A stretch of 26,049 bases of DNA from Methanosphaera sp. SHI613 (GCA_003266145.1 MVJJ01000051.1:1-26049); one strand, 5' to 3'. Positions 17,154 through 24,844 are shown, counted from the stretch's first letter. Program-made: numbers and translations. The notes: generated by a model from the sequence alone, not told the origin.

Positions 17154-17228
17154 ATTACCACCTCCCAAGCCGTCTATGACCATAATTCAATCATAGATGT
17201 TCATGTACATATTACTATCACATGATAT

Positions 17229-17262
17229 GATATATACTTATCTGTTTTTATGTATAACTAAA
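17229..17262 (-). promoter_or_regulatory. Promoter of CDF paralogue 2 with shared upstream element
   Basis: A minus-strand TATA-like AGTATATATC (17238-17229) lies about 76 bases before the start codon. Upstream of it is TTTTTATGTATAACTAAA (plus-strand reading, 17245-17262), one base different from the block in front of the other CDF gene. Confidence 0.5.
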
Positions 17263-17296
17263 GAATATTCTTAGTTAAGCCTAATAAAAAGTTAGG
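17256..17296. promoter_or_regulatory. Overlapping inverted repeats upstream of CDF paralogue 2
   Basis: AACTAA and TTAGTT (17256-17261 and 17271-17276) flank a GAATATTC palindrome and form a near-perfect dyad. CCTAA-TAAAAAG-TTAGG (17280-17296) is a perfect 5-base inverted repeat. The TTAGG/CCTAA arms resemble DtxR/MntR-family half-sites. The region lies between CDF paralogue 2 and rqcH, just upstream of the CDF TATA box. Confidence 0.4.
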
Positions 17297-17431
17297 AACA
17301 CTTAAAATATACTAAGTTTGCATCATAGCCAAGACACTTACAATTACATATATAACATAATAACCATAAAAGAAAATTAATTAACGAAGTTCAACCAAAA
17401 ATAATAATATTATAATAAAAAAATTATTTTA

Positions 17432-17446
17432 GAGGGTGTTATTATT
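17432..17446 (+). promoter_or_regulatory. Ribosome binding site of rqcH with ATT in the start position
   Basis: GAGGGTG (17432-17438) is followed by TTATT and then ATT (17444-17446), AAA, TCA, ATG (17453). Starting at the ATT gives MKSMSNVDI, the kind of N-terminus I recall for methanogen RqcH proteins; the ATG lies 14 bases from GGTG, farther than elsewhere in the window. Confidence 0.55.
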
Positions 17447-17452
17447 AAATCA

Positions 17453-19459
17453 ATGTCAAATGTAGATATTCATAGGATTGTAAAAGAGCTGAATGATGAG
17501 ATATTGAACGTCAAGGTGGAAAAGGCCTACCAGCCATCATATGATACAATACTTATCAAGCTTAGAAAGGCGGGTGAGGGAAGAAAAGATCTTGTTATCC
17601 AGGCAGGTGCAAGAATACACCTCACAGAGTACCCATTACCTAATCCTACGATACCACCACATTTTCCTATGCTTCTTAGAAAACACCTTAGCGGTGGAAT
17701 AATAACATCCATTAAGCAGTACCAATTTGACAGAATCGTTGAAATAACAGTTGAAAAAATGGAGAAATTCACATTAATCGTTGAACTGTTCAACAAGGGT
17801 AACGTCATACTGCTTGATAAGGACAATAACATAATATCACCTTTAAAACATGAAAAATGGCATGACCGTAAGATTACCAGCCATGAAGAATACAAGTATC
17901 CTCCATCAAAGATAGACATTACAAACACGTCATTTGATGAAATCAGAAATATAATGACTGATTCAGATAGGGACGTCGTTCGTACCCTTGCAACAAACGG
18001 TCTTGGCGGATTATATGCAGAGGAAATACTCTCATATACAAGTATAGATAAGCAAAAAATGGCAAACACATTATCCGATGATGAGATAACACAGATTGAA
18101 AAGGCCTTGGATGAACTGTTTGAAAGAATAGAAAACAATCCTAAAGCACAGATAATAACAGAGGAAGTTGACGGCAAGACAAAAAATAAGGACCTTGTTC
18201 CGATTTCATTGAACAAGTACTCCGGCTTTACTTCACAGGACTTTGAATCATTCAACAAGGCGGCCGATGAGTTCTACTCCAAAAAGATAGTAAATGATAT
18301 CAAAGATAAGGAGGAAGGAGCATGGACCAAGAAGATAAACAAGTTCAAGAAACGACTTCAGATGCAGGAGGATAGTCTGGAAGGATTTTATAAGACCATA
18401 GATGATACCCAGATGAAGGGAAACCTGATATATGCCCATTATGGTGAAGTTCAGGAAATCCTTGATGTCATAGCAAAGGCAAGAGAAAATTACTCCTGGA
18501 AAGAAATATCCCAGATAATAAAAAAATCCAAGAAGGAATCAGATATCCCTGCACTGGAACTTATTGAATCTGTTGATAAGATGGGTGTTATCACACTTAA
18601 GCTTGACGGTCAAACGGTACGTGTCGACAGCAATCTTGGAATTGCCGAAAGTTGTGAACAGTTCTACTACAATAAGGGTAAAAAGGCAAAACGTAAGATT
18701 GAAGGGGTAAAGATTGCTATTGAAAATACCAAATCTCAGATTAAGAAGCTTGAAGAAAAGAAAGATGTGGCTATGAGTGAACTTAAGACTCATAGAAAAC
18801 GTGAGAAAAAAGAGCTTAAATGGTATGAAAAGCTCAGATGGTTTATCAGTACCGATGGATATATGGTTATCGGGGGAAGGGATGCTCACAGTAATGAACA
18901 GGTAGTCAAGAAGTACTCCAAAAACAATGACGTCTACTTCCACTGTGACATTCATGGAGCGCCGTCTACTATCGTGCAGAATGAGAACAACGATGATGAG
19001 ATTCCTGATTCAACGTTATATGAGGCCGCATGCTTTGCTTCAAGTTACAGCAGTGCTTGGGGTGAGGGATTTAGCAGCTATGACTCATACTGGGTAACTC
19101 TAGATCAGGTATCAAAAACGCCAGAGGCCGGGGAATTTCTTAAGAAAGGTTCATTTGTTATTCGTGGAAGGAAAAACTTCATCAGAAACGTTCCCGTACT
19201 GATAGGTGTTGGTGTCGTTGATTATGACGGAGCAAAGCGTATCATGGCCGGACCCGTTGATGCAGTCAGGAAGATGAGTGATGATTATGTTATCATAAAG
19301 CCGGGCTTTACCAAGAAGGAGCGTATGGCTAAGCAGGTGCTTGGCAGAATCGATAAGGATAAGCTTTTTAGCGTTGATGATATTGTACGTAACCTTCCGA
19401 GCGGTAAATGTGACTTTATGGATGAACGTGAATATAATCAGAAATATGCTAAACGATGA
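17453..19459 (+). CDS. rqcH: RqcH/NEMF (NFACT) ribosome quality-control protein
   Basis: RqcH binds stalled large ribosomal subunits carrying peptidyl-tRNA and promotes C-terminal tailing that marks the nascent chain for degradation. The 668-residue frame (671 from ATT 17444) has the family layout: an N-terminal NFACT-N region beginning SNVDIHRIVKELN and containing the conserved D93-R94 pair in FDRIVEI, which is needed for tailing in studied homologues; a helix-hairpin-helix-like and coiled-coil middle (about 280-470); and the NFACT-R (DUF814) domain (about 470-600) with DGYMVIGGRDAHSNEQVVKKY, YFHCDIHGAP and KKGSFVIRGRKNF. The length fits archaeal members, which usually lack the long eukaryotic C-terminal domain. 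It stands alone between divergent and convergent neighbours. A fibronectin-binding label seen on older relatives would be misleading. Confidence 0.93.
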   Translation: MSNVDIHRIVKELNDEILNVKVEKAYQPSYDTILIKLRKAGEGRKDLVIQAGARIHLTEYPLPNPTIPPHFPMLLRKHLSGGIITSIKQYQFDRIVEITVEKMEKFTLIVELFNKGNVILLDKDNNIISPLKHEKWHDRKITSHEEYKYPPSKIDITNTSFDEIRNIMTDSDRDVVRTLATNGLGGLYAEEILSYTSIDKQKMANTLSDDEITQIEKALDELFERIENNPKAQIITEEVDGKTKNKDLVPISLNKYSGFTSQDFESFNKAADEFYSKKIVNDIKDKEEGAWTKKINKFKKRLQMQEDSLEGFYKTIDDTQMKGNLIYAHYGEVQEILDVIAKARENYSWKEISQIIKKSKKESDIPALELIESVDKMGVITLKLDGQTVRVDSNLGIAESCEQFYYNKGKKAKRKIEGVKIAIENTKSQIKKLEEKKDVAMSELKTHRKREKKELKWYEKLRWFISTDGYMVIGGRDAHSNEQVVKKYSKNNDVYFHCDIHGAPSTIVQNENNDDEIPDSTLYEAACFASSYSSAWGEGFSSYDSYWVTLDQVSKTPEAGEFLKKGSFVIRGRKNFIRNVPVLIGVGVVDYDGAKRIMAGPVDAVRKMSDDYVIIKPGFTKKERMAKQVLGRIDKDKLFSVDDIVRNLPSGKCDFMDEREYNQKYAKR

Positions 19460-19532
19460 AAAAAAGCTGTTATGACAGGTCAATGGGAAACTGTGTATTG
19501 TAATCTGTTAAAAAATAGCTAAAAAATAAACG

Positions 19533-19605
19533 TTAAGTATGAAAAGATAAAATTTTTTTTGCTTAAAATGTATAGGATATAACTTGCTAAATCTTTCATA
19601 CTTAA
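19533..19605. repeat. Inverted repeat between convergent rqcH and DUF6270 genes
   Basis: TTAAGTATGAAAAGAT (19533-19548) pairs with ATCTTTCATACTTAA (19591-19605): 12 base pairs, one bulged A, then 3 more, around a 42-base loop containing eight T. It lies in the 180-base gap between two gene ends, so it may shape or separate the two transcript ends. Confidence 0.6.
19553..19560 (+). terminator. Oligo-T terminator of rqcH
   Basis: Eight T follow the left arm of the inverted repeat about 93 bases after the rqcH stop. On the opposite strand, two T6 runs (within about 19509-19527) could end the DUF6270 transcript. Confidence 0.45.
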
Positions 19606-19639
19606 TATAGATTATATTCTTATTAATATATATAATTAT

Positions 19640-20938
19640 TTAAATTTTCCTTTTTAAATTTCTAAGGGATGATGTTAATTTCCATGAATTTGAGGAGTAT
19701 ATGCTTTCTATGGTATTGTTGAGTTTTTGATTTCGCTCTTTTAGGTCTTCATTGTTTTCTACAAGCTTATCCCGTAATGACAGCAGTATCATCTTTTCTT
19801 CTTTTAAATCTTTTAGTTCATCTGATTGTTCTCTGTTTATTCTTTTTAGTTCTACCGGGTTTAATCCGTCGGCCATGATTGTGTTTATTGATTGCTGGGT
19901 TACTTTCACATCCTCTTCAAGCAGGTTTATTTTATCGTTTGCGGAGTTTAGTTTATCTGTTAGATTGACTTTTTCCGATTCTATCTGCTTATTTTCTTCT
20001 ACCTGTTTGTCGTAGTCATCCTTTATACTGTTTAATTGTTTTTTGATTTCTTTTACGTATTTGTCCTTTTCGATAAGTTCAAGTTCATACTCTGCCTTTT
20101 GAATGTGATTGTTTAACCTGTCCTTTCGTATAGTCCTATTCAATTCGTTATATTCATCAGCGGCAAGCAGTTTGTTTCTTCTGTCTATTTCACATATCTG
20201 TCTTGTATAATCAATGTAGTAGTCTTCGACGTAGTGTTTTGGTCCCAGTCCCCACTGGTGATTTTCATCAAGAAGCACGTCCTTATTGTATTCAAGTATT
20301 TCCACGTCAAACTTCTTTGCTATGTATGAGTCTATTAACGGCAGGTAATGGTTGTCTGTCCTGTTTTTGAATTCAGTGTTTTCTTCTATGCTTCCGTCAC
20401 TTTTAAGTACCCTGTATGCTTCCCGTACCGGATTTAATATGACTGTTATGTCAGGATATTCATCGTTCATCTTATCGAAAAACTTTGTGTAGCTTTCCTT
20501 AAATAGTTTCATGTATTCGTTGGTATCATTTTGTATTGTGATGAATCTTTTGTTTGTTATGTTGTTGAAAAATTCGGTCTTGTCATATCTTGGATAGTTG
20601 AAGAATATATGATTGTCAAATTCCACCAGTCCCCATTTTACTTCCAGACCTGCATCTATTAACAGGTAGTCTATATCTGCCCGTGATAGTCTGTCAAAGA
20701 ATAGTTTATCAAGATCCTTTTCTATAAATGATGAGAATGACTGATTTTCCTTATTGTCCGGGAGTATTTTTATAGACTGCTTATCATAGGGTACGGGTTC
20801 CTGCATGTTGCTTATGATTGAATTGTTTACGTAGCTTAAGTTTATCGTAAAGTAATCCTTATAGTTTTTATTTATTGAGCTGTTGAAGATATCCCTTGTA
20901 GGACAACTTCCAAATACTCCTATTTTAATTGTAGACAT
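19640..20938 (-). CDS. DUF6270-like SGNH-type protein with C-terminal coiled coil
   Basis: A 432-residue protein opening with KIGVFGSCPTRDIFNS; GSCxTRD (10-16) is typical of DUF6270 proteins, found in polysaccharide loci and related in plan to SGNH hydrolases or acyltransferases. A late GPKHY (H235) could supply the catalytic histidine. Residues about 280-412 are a long, highly charged coiled coil. The end SNSWKLTSSLRNLK matches the SW(R/K)LT.xLR tail common after coiled coils of polysaccharide enzymes. No signal peptide or membrane helix is visible. Acyl modification of a surface glycan is a reasonable guess, and the coiled coil could dock to the giant glycosyltransferases; neither is shown by sequence. 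There is no ribosome binding site and the TATA box sits about 28 bases before the ATG, so the mRNA may be leaderless. Confidence 0.75.
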   Translation of the reverse strand: MSTIKIGVFGSCPTRDIFNSSINKNYKDYFTINLSYVNNSIISNMQEPVPYDKQSIKILPDNKENQSFSSFIEKDLDKLFFDRLSRADIDYLLIDAGLEVKWGLVEFDNHIFFNYPRYDKTEFFNNITNKRFITIQNDTNEYMKLFKESYTKFFDKMNDEYPDITVILNPVREAYRVLKSDGSIEENTEFKNRTDNHYLPLIDSYIAKKFDVEILEYNKDVLLDENHQWGLGPKHYVEDYYIDYTRQICEIDRRNKLLAADEYNELNRTIRKDRLNNHIQKAEYELELIEKDKYVKEIKKQLNSIKDDYDKQVEENKQIESEKVNLTDKLNSANDKINLLEEDVKVTQQSINTIMADGLNPVELKRINREQSDELKDLKEEKMILLSLRDKLVENNEDLKERNQKLNNTIESIYSSNSWKLTSSLRNLKRKI

Positions 20939-21317
20939 AATATATTATTTAATATTGTTTAGATAAATAGCTTTTGAGACTTGAGAAAAAAATTATCATA
21001 AAAAGATAAAAATGACTACTTCAATATTCATGTTTAGTGGTATCAGTTTAATTATTTCCATGATTTTTATCCATTTTTCTTAATGATGCTATTTTAGAAT
21101 AGAAATATCCACCAGAAGGATAATTTTAAACTTGGAATAAAACGTTGAGTTTAGACAATTAACACAATTCACATGAAAAATTGGATTTATCAGCATATAA
21201 GAAATAGAAATGAATTTTTGGTTTAAATCAAAAGCATTATAAAAAAAGTAATAATCATATATGATTTTAAAAAAAAATAAGAAGAAATGATTTATTTATT
21301 CATCATATCCATTCTAA
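20939..21317. other. AT-rich intergenic region
   Basis: Near the DUF6270 gene it contains a minus-strand TATA-like CTATTTATCT (20970-20961), about 28 bases from the ATG. Near the surface-protein end it holds A runs at 21240-21247 and 21269-21277 that read as T tracts on the minus strand, suitable as terminator of that gene. I see no open frame or RNA gene in between. Confidence 0.5.
20961..20970 (-). promoter_or_regulatory. TATA box of the DUF6270 gene, probably leaderless
   Basis: The CTATTTATCT centre is about 28 bases before the ATG at 20938, the usual archaeal distance from TATA box to transcription start. With no GGTG-like site before the ATG, transcription probably starts at or next to the start codon. 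Confidence 0.45.
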
Positions 21318-22298
21318 TTAACTGCTGTTATCAACAGCCGTCGTGTACTCCTCATCTTCTGAGGAATATGAATTCATGGAATTATCTCTTTTTTGACTAC
21401 TGTGACTTGAAGAGCTATGTGTATAATGTTGAGTTCCACTGGATTCTACGGTATCATCAACAGCTTCAACTGCTTCCAGGGTAAGTGTTACTGTTTTGGA
21501 TGCACCATTGTATGTTTCATCACCAGAATAACTTACCTGCATTGAATTTGATCCAATACTTAAATCACTAGATTCTGTATTGTATTCATAGCTAAACTGA
21601 CCGTTGGAATCAGTCATTTGCGTATAACTTTGGCCATTAACGGTTATGGTTACTTCGGCATTGGCTATTGCAGTACCGTTTTCATCAACCAATGTACCAG
21701 TTATGGTAGTGTTTGTATCGTTTGAAAGCTTTCTGTCATTCAAATTAATTGAAGTATTGATTTTTTCTGCTCCGGCTGCATTATTTGAAGCAGTACTGTC
21801 ATTTGAATCAGTAACGTTATTTGAATTGTTGCCGTTGATATTATCTGATTGCTTGATATCATATGTTGTAGGTTCTTCCACAAGGGTTACCGTTACATTA
21901 TCAGCTGTCTGATAATTATTTTTAATTTCATTAACAATGTTCTGATTCCATACCTGAATATGTGTTACTTGCTTATTATTATTAATAAATGCTACCTGAA
22001 TCCAGGTACCATCAGGGTATGGATACCATAATGCACCATTATATACTTTAAATCCACCTTCTATAGGAGCATGGCCAAATGGATCCCAAACAACCAGCAA
22101 TACCTTTTGCATAACACCTCTAGGTGGAACGTGCCGTTTTACATCAACACTATGATTAGTACCGTTAGAACTATTATTTGAAACTGTCTGTTTCTCTTCT
22201 AACTCTTGAGGCATCATAAAATCTTCAGCTACAACAATACCGATAAATACTATTAATACCATAGCTGTCACCAATATTAGAGCATTTCCTGTCCTCAT
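21318..22298 (-). CDS. Secreted or anchored surface protein with Ig-like domain
   Basis: A 326-residue protein starting with a hydrophobic signal or anchor (about 6-24, ALILVTAMVLIVFIGIVVA). Next come an Asn/Ser-rich stretch with N-glycosylation sequons (N41, N42, N45, N48), a compact unrecognised domain rich in Trp (about 55-145), another Asn/Ser-rich linker, and an Ig-like/bacterial-adhesin type domain (about 185-275) with TITGTLVDENGTAIANAEVTI and SYSGDETYNGA. The tail is Ser/His/Glu-rich. Such Ig-like domains are typical of adhesin-like proteins of gut Methanobacteriales. There is no C-terminal membrane helix or obvious wall-binding repeat, so attachment would be by the N-terminal segment unless it is cleaved. 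The many sequons make it a possible substrate of the local glycosylation enzymes. GGAGATTTTTATG sets the start. Confidence 0.8.
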   Translation of the reverse strand: MRTGNALILVTAMVLIVFIGIVVAEDFMMPQELEEKQTVSNNSSNGTNHSVDVKRHVPPRGVMQKVLLVVWDPFGHAPIEGGFKVYNGALWYPYPDGTWIQVAFINNNKQVTHIQVWNQNIVNEIKNNYQTADNVTVTLVEEPTTYDIKQSDNINGNNSNNVTDSNDSTASNNAAGAEKINTSINLNDRKLSNDTNTTITGTLVDENGTAIANAEVTITVNGQSYTQMTDSNGQFSYEYNTESSDLSIGSNSMQVSYSGDETYNGASKTVTLTLEAVEAVDDTVESSGTQHYTHSSSSHSSQKRDNSMNSYSSEDEEYTTAVDNSS

Positions 22299-22621
22299 AA
22301 AAATCTCCTCTCAATTTAATAATTATTTTTTTTATATGAGTATATAGTGAATAACTTATATATAAAAGTTATGAAAAAAAAGTAATTTTTAATCCATTCA
22401 ATTCCCATATCATAGGTTATAATTTAGTTAAAAGGTGTTTTCTATTTTCTAATAAATAAAATACATACTCTAAAATTAGAATGGTGTTTTAAACAGGAAT
22501 TTACAAATAATGACGTCGGGTTAATGCTTTTTCATGAATTTGAAAGCGTTATAAAAATAGATAAAAAAACAGAAATTGTTACAAATATGAAATTTTAAAA
22601 AAAAAGGTGTTTGAAGAAAAT
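22299..22621. other. AT-rich intergenic region with surface-protein promoter
   Basis: The surface-protein gene has a minus-strand TATA box within TAACTT-TTATATAT-AAGTTA (22371-22352), a perfect 6-base inverted repeat, giving a leader of about 35 bases with GGAG near 22306. At the other end a run of A (about 22599-22608) reads as a T tract on the minus strand after the UPF0173 stop. I see no gene in the rest. Confidence 0.55.
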
Positions 22622-23332
22622 CTATTGGATTTCTTCTGAGTAATCTTCGCCCGGACGTAAGGCTATGGTTATCGTACCTATACTTTCATCTTCAACGAGT
22701 TTTGCAAAGTAGTCTACGTCCTGTTCTATCGCTTCGAATGTATTGTAGTGCATTGGTATGACTATTCTTGACTGTAGCCATCCGGCTGCTATTGCTGCAT
22801 CCTCTATTCCCATGGTGAACTTGTCGCCTATAGGAAGTAGTGCAATATCCGGCTTGTATATGTCTCCTATTACTGTTTTCATGTCACCGAAGAGTCCGGT
22901 ATCTCCTGCATGGTATATTTTCTTTCCGCTTTCCAGTTTTATGATAAATCCTGTTGCCACTCCTCCCACTTCAAGGTTTTCCATGAAGTCTATGGCGGAT
23001 GTGTGTCTTGCATCGGTCATCTTTACTTCTACAAGGTCATTTATTGAAATGGTTCCTCCGATGTTCATTCCTATTGCATTAAATCCCTGTTTTTGTACGA
23101 ATGTTGCTATTTCATGTGTTGAGATTATTGTGGCTCCTGATTGGTTTGCTATTTCCAATGCATCGCCGAAGTGGTCTGAGTGAGCATGCGTTATCAGTAT
23201 TACGTCAGGGTTTAATAGTTCAACCGGCGTGGTACAAGCTGGGTTGTTGCTTATGAATGGATCTATCAATATTTTTAGTCCTTCCTCACTGATTATGTTA
23301 AAAGCTGAATGTCCCAGATATTCTATTTTCAT
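22622..23332 (-). CDS. UPF0173 metal-dependent hydrolase (metallo-beta-lactamase fold)
   Basis: A 236-residue protein of the UPF0173 family (YtkL-like). The signature THAHSDHFGD (48-57) supplies the HxHxDH metal ligands. Further conserved pieces are MKIEYLGHSAF at the start, ARHTSA, YHAGDTGLFGDM and a late IPMHYNTF histidine. The family hydrolyses unknown substrates with two metal ions in the cytoplasm. The frame could begin at TTG 23341, but ATG 23332 gives the usual MKIEYLGHS start and has AGGAA upstream. It follows the MurG-like gene by 47 bases on the same strand, so the two are probably co-transcribed; a functional link is not known. Confidence 0.92.
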   Translation of the reverse strand: MKIEYLGHSAFNIISEEGLKILIDPFISNNPACTTPVELLNPDVILITHAHSDHFGDALEIANQSGATIISTHEIATFVQKQGFNAIGMNIGGTISINDLVEVKMTDARHTSAIDFMENLEVGGVATGFIIKLESGKKIYHAGDTGLFGDMKTVIGDIYKPDIALLPIGDKFTMGIEDAAIAAGWLQSRIVIPMHYNTFEAIEQDVDYFAKLVEDESIGTITIALRPGEDYSEEIQ

Positions 23333-23379
23333 TTCTATCAAGTTCCTATTTAGTTTTGTTATTTTTTATATTTGTCTGT

Positions 23380-24516
23380 TTATTTATATAGACTTTCTAT
23401 TTGTTTTATCGCATTTGTTTTTCCATCATATCGGATGAACTCATTGAAGTATTCTTCGTTGATTTTGATTGAATCCAAATTTTTCAAGGTCTCATTTATG
23501 GTCATGAGCAGTTTTTCCTTGTCGTTTATGTCGGTTGTATGGGTGATTTCATATTTTTTCATGTTTTCTATGTTACGTTTTTGTTCTATGTGATTCTTTA
23601 GTGGTATGAGTATGTTGGGCTTTTTGATGGATACAAGTTCCATGCTTGTTGTATGTCCGGCCAGTGCTATGGTTAAATCTGATAGCTGCATCCAGTCGAC
23701 AAGGTATTGTGCAAATTCCTTGATGATTATCTTTTCATTGCTTTCTACGTTGAATTCGTCGGTTTTTATTTCAAGTCCCGTGAATATTATGATTTTGTCA
23801 CAGTTTATGTCATCTGCTATGTCACAGATGTTTCTTATAAGTACTTCTCCAAATTCGCTTCCGCCTACGGTCAGGAGTATTATCACATCATCCTCTTTGA
23901 GGTTATGCTGTTTTCTGAGGTTTTCTTTTGTATCTATTTCATCGGGGGATTTATGCAGCAGTGGTCCTATATATTCTGTTTTGTCTTTTATTTTGATTGG
24001 AATTTCAACACTCCCCGGTATGTCTGGTATAAGTATCTTCTTGCATCCCCGTGTTATTTCCTTGATGAATTTTCTGATGCTTTTTTCGAAGTATTTTATG
24101 CTCATTGATTCTGTACTGTCTGAAAAGCCAAATGTCAGGTCATTTGTTATGATAAAACAGGGGATGTTGAGAAATTTGGCCGTTATGGGAGAGGTGTATG
24201 TTGAGTCGGCTATTATAAGCTCAGGCTTTATTTCACGGATTATCTTTGCTTCCTTGTACATCGTCTTGATGAATATGAATGGTATGTCCCTTGATTCCTT
24301 GACCGTGTCTCTTATGTTTATTTGACCTTCATCTGCCTGGAAGTTCATAAGAGGAAGGGTATATGTTTCCTGTTTGTTCATTTTCAGATAGTTATATCCT
24401 GATCCGAAACTTGCAAATATCACTTCATGACCTGTCTTTTCAAGTTGTCTGGCAAGTGCCAAATCCCTTGATGCATGACCTATTCCTACACCGAATGATG
24501 TTATCAATATCCTCAT
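23380..24516 (-). CDS. MurG-like GT-B glycosyltransferase (GT28-type)
   Basis: A 378-residue two-domain GT-B protein. The N-terminal half begins MRILITSFGVGIGHASRDLALARQL, the acceptor-side loop GxGH with a following helix. The C-terminal half has LLTVGGSEFGE and the donor-site block ALAGHTTSMELVSIKKPNILIPL with HIEQKRN, as in MurG and related UDP-sugar transferases. It resembles the archaeal proteins annotated as UDP-GlcNAc:undecaprenol-type or MJ1255-like transferases, so a lipid- or wall-linked acceptor is plausible but unproven. ATG 24516 is preferred over ATG 24531 because AGGT lies just before it and the protein then starts at the first strand of the fold. A TATA-like CTTAAATAATATAC near 24560-24545 implies a short leader. 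Confidence 0.85.
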   Translation of the reverse strand: MRILITSFGVGIGHASRDLALARQLEKTGHEVIFASFGSGYNYLKMNKQETYTLPLMNFQADEGQINIRDTVKESRDIPFIFIKTMYKEAKIIREIKPELIIADSTYTSPITAKFLNIPCFIITNDLTFGFSDSTESMSIKYFEKSIRKFIKEITRGCKKILIPDIPGSVEIPIKIKDKTEYIGPLLHKSPDEIDTKENLRKQHNLKEDDVIILLTVGGSEFGEVLIRNICDIADDINCDKIIIFTGLEIKTDEFNVESNEKIIIKEFAQYLVDWMQLSDLTIALAGHTTSMELVSIKKPNILIPLKNHIEQKRNIENMKKYEITHTTDINDKEKLLMTINETLKNLDSIKINEEYFNEFIRYDGKTNAIKQIESLYK

Positions 24517-24577
24517 GACAATAAACCTCATTTATAATTAATATTAGTATATTATTTAAGGTTATTAAATGTAAAAA

Positions 24578-24648
24578 ATGTAATACTTATTAAGAATTAT
24601 AGTAATACTTTTATAGAATGTAATACAAATAAGTTAATATAGTAATAC
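24578..24648 (+). repeat. Tandem 40-bp repeat with four GTAATAC boxes before the pilin genes
   Basis: GTAATAC occurs at 24580, 24602, 24620 and 24642. The first and third are preceded by AAT, the second and fourth by ATA. The period is therefore exactly 40 bases, with 22/18/22 spacing. A TATA-like TTTTATAG (24609-24616) lies within the array and the last box touches the ribosome binding site. This looks like an operator array covering the pilin promoter and reaching the divergent glycosyltransferase promoter. Confidence 0.6.
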
Positions 24649-24661
24649 AGGAGGTGATTTT

Positions 24662-24844
24662 ATGAACATCATTCAAGACACCCATGGCCAAGGTGCAGCT
24701 GAATACATACTGCTGTTTGGAGGAGTGATTGTAATAGCACTTGTAGCATTGCAGATATACCAGAACTACTTCAGCCAGTCAAGCACATTCAGTGCCAAGG
24801 ATGATGCAGAACAGATAAGAAACAACCTGACAAACAAGACATAA
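24662..24844 (+). CDS. Small pilin-like protein with class III signal peptide (DUF361 type)
   Basis: A 60-residue protein: MNIIQDTHG, then QGAAEYILLFGGVIVIALVA. Gln at +1 and Glu at +5 followed by a hydrophobic helix are the hallmark of class III signal peptides, which the EppA peptidase cleaves before the Gln in methanogens. The mature 51-residue chain would be a helix with a short polar tail (SSTFSAKDDAEQIRNN), able to build a thin pilus or fibre. GGAGGTGATTTTATG is the strongest ribosome binding site in the window, suggesting high expression. It leads a two-gene operon with the next small gene. Peptidase and assembly genes are not in the window. Confidence 0.88.
   Translation: MNIIQDTHGQGAAEYILLFGGVIVIALVALQIYQNYFSQSSTFSAKDDAEQIRNNLTNKT

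Noticed and set aside
17154..17183. Ten-codon N-terminal extension of CDF paralogue 2 (MVIDGLGGGN)
   Set aside because: It is encoded by the ribosome binding site region (GGGAGGTGGT). The internal ATG gives the same length and N-terminus as the paralogue.
17527..18258. 243-codon minus-strand frame inside rqcH
   Set aside because: It is antisense to a well-recognised gene, has no domain and reads as the low-complexity Ser/Leu pattern expected of a reversed coding sequence.
23606..24325. 239-codon plus-strand frame opposite the MurG-like gene
   Set aside because: It is antisense to conserved GT-B motifs, has no ribosome binding site and no recognisable content.
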